Shown here piece by piece: positions 60,478-64,000 of a DNA stretch of 64,000 nt. A model generated the notes under the pieces. It searched no databases. It saw nothing but the letters and a program-made list of their open reading frames with translations, and had not been told where the DNA came from. Made by a program: the position numbers and the translations under genes. The stretch covers positions 124,001-188,000 of the forward strand of contig CAZHVS010000001.1 in NCBI GenBank assembly GCA_964536015.1. Direction: 5' to 3'. This DNA comes from CAZHVS01 sp964536015 (GTDB taxonomy: Bacteria > Bacteroidota > Ignavibacteria > Ignavibacteriales > Ignavibacteriaceae). Position 1 is the stretch's first letter; each line of letters begins with the position of its first letter.

Positions 60478-61809
60478 ATGGATAAGTTGAAAAAGTATCC
60501 TGAATTATTAAAAACTCTTCCGAGTGATGATGTATTAACTCAGTGCATGCATTGTGGAATGTGTTTAGCCACTTGCCCGACTTATGATTTAACAAAACTT
60601 GAACGATCATCTCCACGGGGAAGAATCAGGATGATAAAATCAATTGCAGAAGGTGAACTCGAAATCTCGGATTCATTCATTAATGAAATGAATTTTTGTC
60701 TTGATTGCCAGGCTTGTGAAACCGCTTGTCCTGCAGGAGTAAAGTATGGTTCAATGGTTGAATCAGCCCGAGATTTAATTACAAAAGCAAAGTTAGGTTC
60801 AAAATTGGGAAGAATAGTTAAAACTTTTTCCCTGAATAAAATTGTTGCTTCAAACAGAAATTTGAAAATCGTTGCAAAGATTTTATATTTTTATCAGAAC
60901 TCGGGATTTGAATGGGTAGTTAATAAAATATGTGAGAGTATTCCATTTTTAAATAAACTAGGTGAACTGAATAAGCTAACTCCGAGAATTTCAAAGAAGT
61001 TCAGTGATTCTATAATAAAAGAAAAAGAAATTCCAGAAGGAAATCCAAAATTCAAAATTGCTTTTTCTACTGGTTGTATTATGAACGTTGCTTTCGCTGA
61101 TATTAATATTGATACGGTAGAAGTATTACTAAAGAATGGTTGTGAAATAATAACTCCTAAAGAACAATTTTGCTGCGGTTCGTTGCATGCACATAATGGG
61201 GAGATGGACAAAGCAAATGAACTTGCAAAAAAGAATTTAGATGTTTTTTCTAAGATTGAATACGATTATTTGATTTCTAATTCTGCAGGTTGTGGCGCAT
61301 TTATGAAAGAGTATGCACACATTTTTCAGGGAAATCCTGAGTATGCAGAAAAAGCTAAAAAATTTTCGTCAAAGGTGAAAGATATAACTGAATTTCTGTC
61401 AGAACACGGTTTGAACAAGGACGAAATTGCCTCACTAAATAAACATGTTACATATCACGATGCGTGTCATCTTGCTCATACTCAAAAAATTACAAAACAA
61501 CCTAGAGATGTTATTGCTGAGCTGCCAGGGTTAAAAATTACTTCATTAGAAGAATCTACGTGGTGTTGTGGAAGTGCTGGTATTTATAATGTAGTTAGAT
61601 ATGATGATGCTTTAAAATTTTTACAAAGGAAAATGAAAAATATTAAAAATACTCAAGCTGAAATTGTTTTAACTGGTAATCCTGGGTGTATGGGACAAAT
61701 TCAATATGGTACAAAAAAATTTGATGTTGATGTTGAAGTGATTCATCCTGTAACTTTAATAAACAGGATGTACAAAAATCAAAAATCAAAAAATGAAGAT
61801 ACCGATTGA
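60478..61809 (+). CDS. GlcF-like Fe-S subunit (CCG-domain) of a 2-hydroxyacid dehydrogenase
   Basis: A 443-residue protein. Two [4Fe-4S] clusters are at the N-terminus: QCMHCGMCLATCPTYDLTKLERSSPRGRIRM and FCLDCQACETACPAGVKYGSM. Two CCG domains follow: EQFCCGSLHAHNGEMDKA and ESTWCCGSAGIYNVV, with YHDACHLAHTQKITKQPRDVI and GNPGCMGQIQYG. It passes electrons from the flavoprotein (GlcD-like, 613 nt upstream) toward quinones or another carrier. Length and motif order are as in glycolate oxidase GlcF and in D-lactate dehydrogenase partners. Confidence 0.94.
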   Translation: MDKLKKYPELLKTLPSDDVLTQCMHCGMCLATCPTYDLTKLERSSPRGRIRMIKSIAEGELEISDSFINEMNFCLDCQACETACPAGVKYGSMVESARDLITKAKLGSKLGRIVKTFSLNKIVASNRNLKIVAKILYFYQNSGFEWVVNKICESIPFLNKLGELNKLTPRISKKFSDSIIKEKEIPEGNPKFKIAFSTGCIMNVAFADINIDTVEVLLKNGCEIITPKEQFCCGSLHAHNGEMDKANELAKKNLDVFSKIEYDYLISNSAGCGAFMKEYAHIFQGNPEYAEKAKKFSSKVKDITEFLSEHGLNKDEIASLNKHVTYHDACHLAHTQKITKQPRDVIAELPGLKITSLEESTWCCGSAGIYNVVRYDDALKFLQRKMKNIKNTQAEIVLTGNPGCMGQIQYGTKKFDVDVEVIHPVTLINRMYKNQKSKNEDTD

Positions 61810-61815
61810 ATTCAA

Positions 61816-62259
61816 TTATTCAGAAGTAATTTTGTCTTGTGAAATAACTTCATTAAGAAAATCCAGTAATTGCATTTTGTTGAATGGTTTAATAAGAATA
61901 TGAGTACAACCTTCATTATTTAAAATATTCTCCTTAAACTCTGGAAGTGAATAGGCAGTAGTTGCAATTATTGGAGTTTCTTTATATTCTGGAAGACTTT
62001 TTATTATCTTGGCAGTCTGAAACCCATTCAATCCATTTCCCAGATTTATATCCATAAGTATAATAGAATATTTTTTGGTTTTTGCTAATTGAATGCCAGT
62101 CTCACCTGAAGACGCATGTGCAAAATTAAATTTATTTTTTGTAAATAATCTAACAACATCTACAATTATTGGATCGTTCTCAATATAAAGTAGATTGGGT
62201 AAAGTTTTTTCTCCCATCTCAGTAATAATATCGTTCAAAGGTTTAAATATTTCTTTCAA
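61816..62259 (-). CDS. Single-domain response regulator (CheY-like)
   Basis: About 147 residues from TTG 62259, chosen because AGGTGA lies 5 nt upstream; GTG 62268 and ATG 62217 are alternatives. The receiver domain follows: NLLYIENDPIIVDVVRLFTKNKF (acidic pocket changed to END), the phospho-acceptor Asp in SIILMDINLGNGLNGFQTAK, the switch Thr in IIATTAYS, and the Lys in HILIKPFNKMQLL. It has no output domain. The DINLGNGLNG loop is like that of the hybrid kinase receiver at the left edge. A promoter-like site lies just upstream. It is likely to take phosphate from an orphan kinase. Confidence 0.88.
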   Translation of the reverse strand: MKEIFKPLNDIITEMGEKTLPNLLYIENDPIIVDVVRLFTKNKFNFAHASSGETGIQLAKTKKYSIILMDINLGNGLNGFQTAKIIKSLPEYKETPIIATTAYSLPEFKENILNNEGCTHILIKPFNKMQLLDFLNEVISQDKITSE

Positions 62260-62282
62260 AAGAATCACCTGATAAATTTCAA

Positions 62283-62315
62283 CAAAGCTAATACTATTTT
62301 CGAAAGCTTGTCAAA
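62283..62315 (-). promoter_or_regulatory. Bacteroidota-type promoter candidate for the response-regulator gene
   Basis: On the minus strand TTTG (62315-62312) is followed after 21 nt by TAGCTTTG (62290-62283), the same spacing as at 10400-10432. It would start transcription about 17 nt upstream of the TTG start codon. The remaining intergenic DNA up to 62552 is AT-rich; I see no gene in it. A lone TAGTTTTG (62496-62503) faces the ActA gene. Confidence 0.42.
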
Positions 62316-62552
62316 AAAGTTTAATGATTCTAAATTATATCTATTCTTATAACAAACATAATAATTGAAAAACGAATATAAAATTTGATTTATATAAAAT
62401 TTATTTTAACTTTGTTCAAGTTTTTATAAGAATTCAATAGCCCAGCTAAAAAAATCCAAAATTTTTTATTTCACTGAACTTTTTTCTGGAAAATGTAGTT
62501 TTGTCTTTAGCTGAGTCTTATCTTTATTAATTTTATATAGAAAAATGGAATT

Positions 62553-63122
62553 ATGTCCAACGGTTTTTTAGATTATGTTCTTCGCATCAGGTTGCCTATA
62601 ACCATTTTTGTTATCATTTCTGCATTTGCTATAACTTATTTTGTATCAAGAGCTGAAAGAGATGGGGTAGGATATCAACCGGTTCAACCCATCAATTATT
62701 CTCATGAACTTCATGCCGGACAAATGAAGATTGATTGCCAATATTGTCATATTGGAGTTGAGAAGGGAAGACACGCTTTAGTGCCTTCTGCTTCTATATG
62801 TATGAATTGTCATACTGTTGCAAGAAAAGATAAACCTGAAATAATTAAACTTACTGAATATTATAAAAAAGGGAATCCAATTCCATGGAAAAGAATTCAT
62901 AAAGTTCCCGACTATGCTTATTTCAATCATAGTGTTCACGTGAATAAAGGAATTGAGTGTCAAAAATGTCACGGACCAATTGAGCAAATGGATAAAGTTT
63001 TGCAAGCTAATTCCTGGACTATGAGTGCTTGTCTTGATTGTCATCGTAATGCTCATGCGAAACTTCCTGAATTAAAAAATATTAAAAATGGACCAGAGAA
63101 TTGCTGGACATGTCACAGGTAG
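62553..63122 (+). CDS. actA: ActA-like pentahaem cytochrome c of alternative complex III
   Basis: A 189-residue protein. An uncleaved N-terminal anchor (LPITIFVIISAFAITYFVS) is followed by five CXXCH haem motifs: CQYCH, CMNCH, CQKCH, CLDCH and CWTCH. HELHAGQMKIDCQYCHIGVEKG and FNHSVHVNKGIECQKCHGP are typical of the pentahaem ActA subunit. Alternative complex III oxidises quinols and passes electrons to a periplasmic acceptor or directly to oxidase, replacing cytochrome bc1. It is the first gene of the operon; the next genes are a small membrane protein and ActB. Confidence 0.9.
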   Translation: MSNGFLDYVLRIRLPITIFVIISAFAITYFVSRAERDGVGYQPVQPINYSHELHAGQMKIDCQYCHIGVEKGRHALVPSASICMNCHTVARKDKPEIIKLTEYYKKGNPIPWKRIHKVPDYAYFNHSVHVNKGIECQKCHGPIEQMDKVLQANSWTMSACLDCHRNAHAKLPELKNIKNGPENCWTCHR

Positions 63123-63131
63123 AGGATAATT

Positions 63132-63329
63132 ATGGAATCATATGAAAAAAACAAAATGAATCGCGGAAAATTTTTTATAACTTTAGGACTTAGCACTTTC
63201 GCTATATATATATTCAAATCTTTTCCATTTAAAAATTTCTTATTCGGAAATAAAATAAACAACAAAATATCTGTAAATGTAAATTCTCTTGCAGTAAAAC
63301 GACAATCAATGGGAAAAAAGAATGGCTGA
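63132..63329 (+). CDS. Small membrane protein between actA and actB
   Basis: A 65-residue protein. One hydrophobic helix (GKFFITLGLSTFAIYIFKS) and a basic tail are visible. It begins 9 nt after actA and overlaps the actB start by 8 nt. No known subunit was recognised; a small assembly factor or accessory subunit of the complex is possible. The tight packing in an operon supports it being real. Confidence 0.6.
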   Translation: MESYEKNKMNRGKFFITLGLSTFAIYIFKSFPFKNFLFGNKINNKISVNVNSLAVKRQSMGKKNG

Positions 63330-64000
63330 AACTTTTACAAATTCCAATTCTCCTGAAAACTTAGAAAATAATAAATTAAATAATTCCATAAATTTTAATT
63401 CCGATGAGTTCAAGGCTGGAGTAACCGATGATTTTAGTCCTGAGAAAAATTTATCCGGATTATCAAGAAGAAAATTTATCGGATTATTAAGTGCTTCCGC
63501 GGCTATCACTGCAGCAGCTTGTAGTGATTACAGAGATAAAGGTGAAATAATTCCATATAATCAAAAACCTGAAGAAGTACTTCCTGGCAAAGCAAATTAT
63601 TATGCTTCGACTTGTGATGCATGTCCTAATGCTTGTGGTATATTAATTAAAACAAGAGAAGGCAGACCTATTAAAATTGATGGAAATCCTGAACATCCAA
63701 TTAATGCTGGGAAAATCTGTAATAAAGGGCAGGCAAATATTTTAAATCTTTACGATCCTTCAAGGTTAAAAGAACCATTCGTTATTAAAAATAATTCTAA
63801 AATTAAGAAATCGTGGAATGAAATTGATGAGCAGGTATTCGATATTTTAAAAAATGCTAATGGAAAAGAAATAGCTTTGATCACTAACACTATTTTTTCT
63901 CCCTCTGAAGCAAAAATGATAAATGATTTTATACAAAGATATCCTTCAGCAAAAATTTATACTTATGATTTATTTCATGAAGAGATAAAAAACTCAGCTT
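63322..64000 (+). CDS. actB: ActB-like molybdopterin/Fe-S subunit of alternative complex III, 3' truncated
   Basis: The ATG at 63322 opens a frame that runs to the window end (226 codons). After a polar N-terminus comes a twin-arginine-like signal, SRRKFIGLLSASAAITAAAC. Then TCDACPNACGILIKTREGRPIKIDGNPEHPINAGKICNKGQ is the [4Fe-4S]-binding start of the molybdopterin-oxidoreductase-like half (MopB), with four cysteines. ActB in other phyla fuses this half with a ferredoxin-like half that is beyond the window. The large subunit of the alternative complex III usually lacks molybdopterin and holds Fe-S clusters. Confidence 0.88.
   Translation, partial: MAETFTNSNSPENLENNKLNNSINFNSDEFKAGVTDDFSPEKNLSGLSRRKFIGLLSASAAITAAACSDYRDKGEIIPYNQKPEEVLPGKANYYASTCDACPNACGILIKTREGRPIKIDGNPEHPINAGKICNKGQANILNLYDPSRLKEPFVIKNNSKIKKSWNEIDEQVFDILKNANGKEIALITNTIFSPSEAKMINDFIQRYPSAKIYTYDLFHEEIKNSA

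Noticed and set aside
62496..62503. TAGTTTTG box as a promoter for the act operon
   Set aside because: The -7 form fits, but no TTG or TTTG lies 19-21 nt upstream, so only half of the pattern is present.
1..64000. CRISPR arrays, insertion sequences, prophage or tRNA/rRNA genes
   Set aside because: No spaced direct repeats, transposase or integrase motifs, phage structural genes, or tRNA-like cloverleaf sequences were noticed on reading both strands; a dedicated tRNA scan was not possible.

Overview
The window is AT-rich, densely coded bacterial chromosome. The best guess for its source is the Ignavibacteria/Chlorobi side of the Bacteroidota superphylum. Four things point there: paired PorV/PorQ-type outer-membrane proteins next to a protein with a type IX secretion (T9SS) tail; a bacillithiol enzyme (BshC); the start of an alternative complex III operon; and promoter-like sites of the Bacteroidota form (TTG/TTTG, about 20-21 nt, TAnnTTTG). 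Shine-Dalgarno sites are also in use, and TTG starts are common. No rRNA, tRNA, CRISPR array, insertion sequence or prophage was seen. The genes at both window edges are cut.

Layout. 1-12 kb: a truncated hybrid histidine kinase, then a long minus-strand block (aminotransferase, YjbR-like protein, M1 peptidase, FecR-like protein, M48-TPR peptidase, receiver-GAF protein, DEDDh exonuclease/GIY-YIG fusion). 12-19 kb: plus-strand housekeeping genes (YmdB-type phosphoesterase, folD, deoC, an interrupted msrB, a HicB-like protein, trmH, aroA), with bshC on the minus strand. 19-25 kb: a tightly overlapping plus-strand cluster of two radical SAM/SPASM proteins, a flippase-like membrane protein, two membrane GT2 glycosyltransferases and a cytoplasmic NodB-type deacetylase, which looks like a lipid-linked sugar modification pathway. 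25-31 kb: envelope genes including an M50 protease, a lipoprotein, a T9SS-type cargo protein and two PorV/PorQ proteins. 31-37 kb: surface-polysaccharide genes (FemAB-like, two GT4, a Wzx-type flippase, GT9). 37-41 kb: folA-mutL and a HEAT-like/cyclophilin fusion.

41-45 kb: a serine palmitoyltransferase-like enzyme, a GNAT-type acyltransferase and a divergent NAD-dependent epimerase/reductase. Together they match the three classes of enzyme in bacterial ceramide synthesis. 45-52 kb: an HDOD pair, a GIY-YIG protein, a CX4CH haem lipoprotein, an AI-2E family permease, NifU-like and Mrp Fe-S proteins, and polyphosphate kinase. 52-55 kb: a biotin-dependent carboxyltransferase without its biotin domain, followed by two bacterial microcompartment (BMC) shell proteins, the second with an unusual basic, Rho_N/SAP-like tail. 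55-62 kb: YbbR, tmk, S41 protease, zinc ribbon, and GlcD/GlcF separated by an unknown secreted protein, with a lone receiver protein opposite. 62.5 kb to the end: pentahaem ActA, a small membrane protein and the start of ActB of alternative complex III.

The most interesting items are the putative ceramide locus, the two-radical-SAM glycolipid cluster, the tailed BMC shell protein, and the msrB lipoprotein gene split by an in-frame amber codon.
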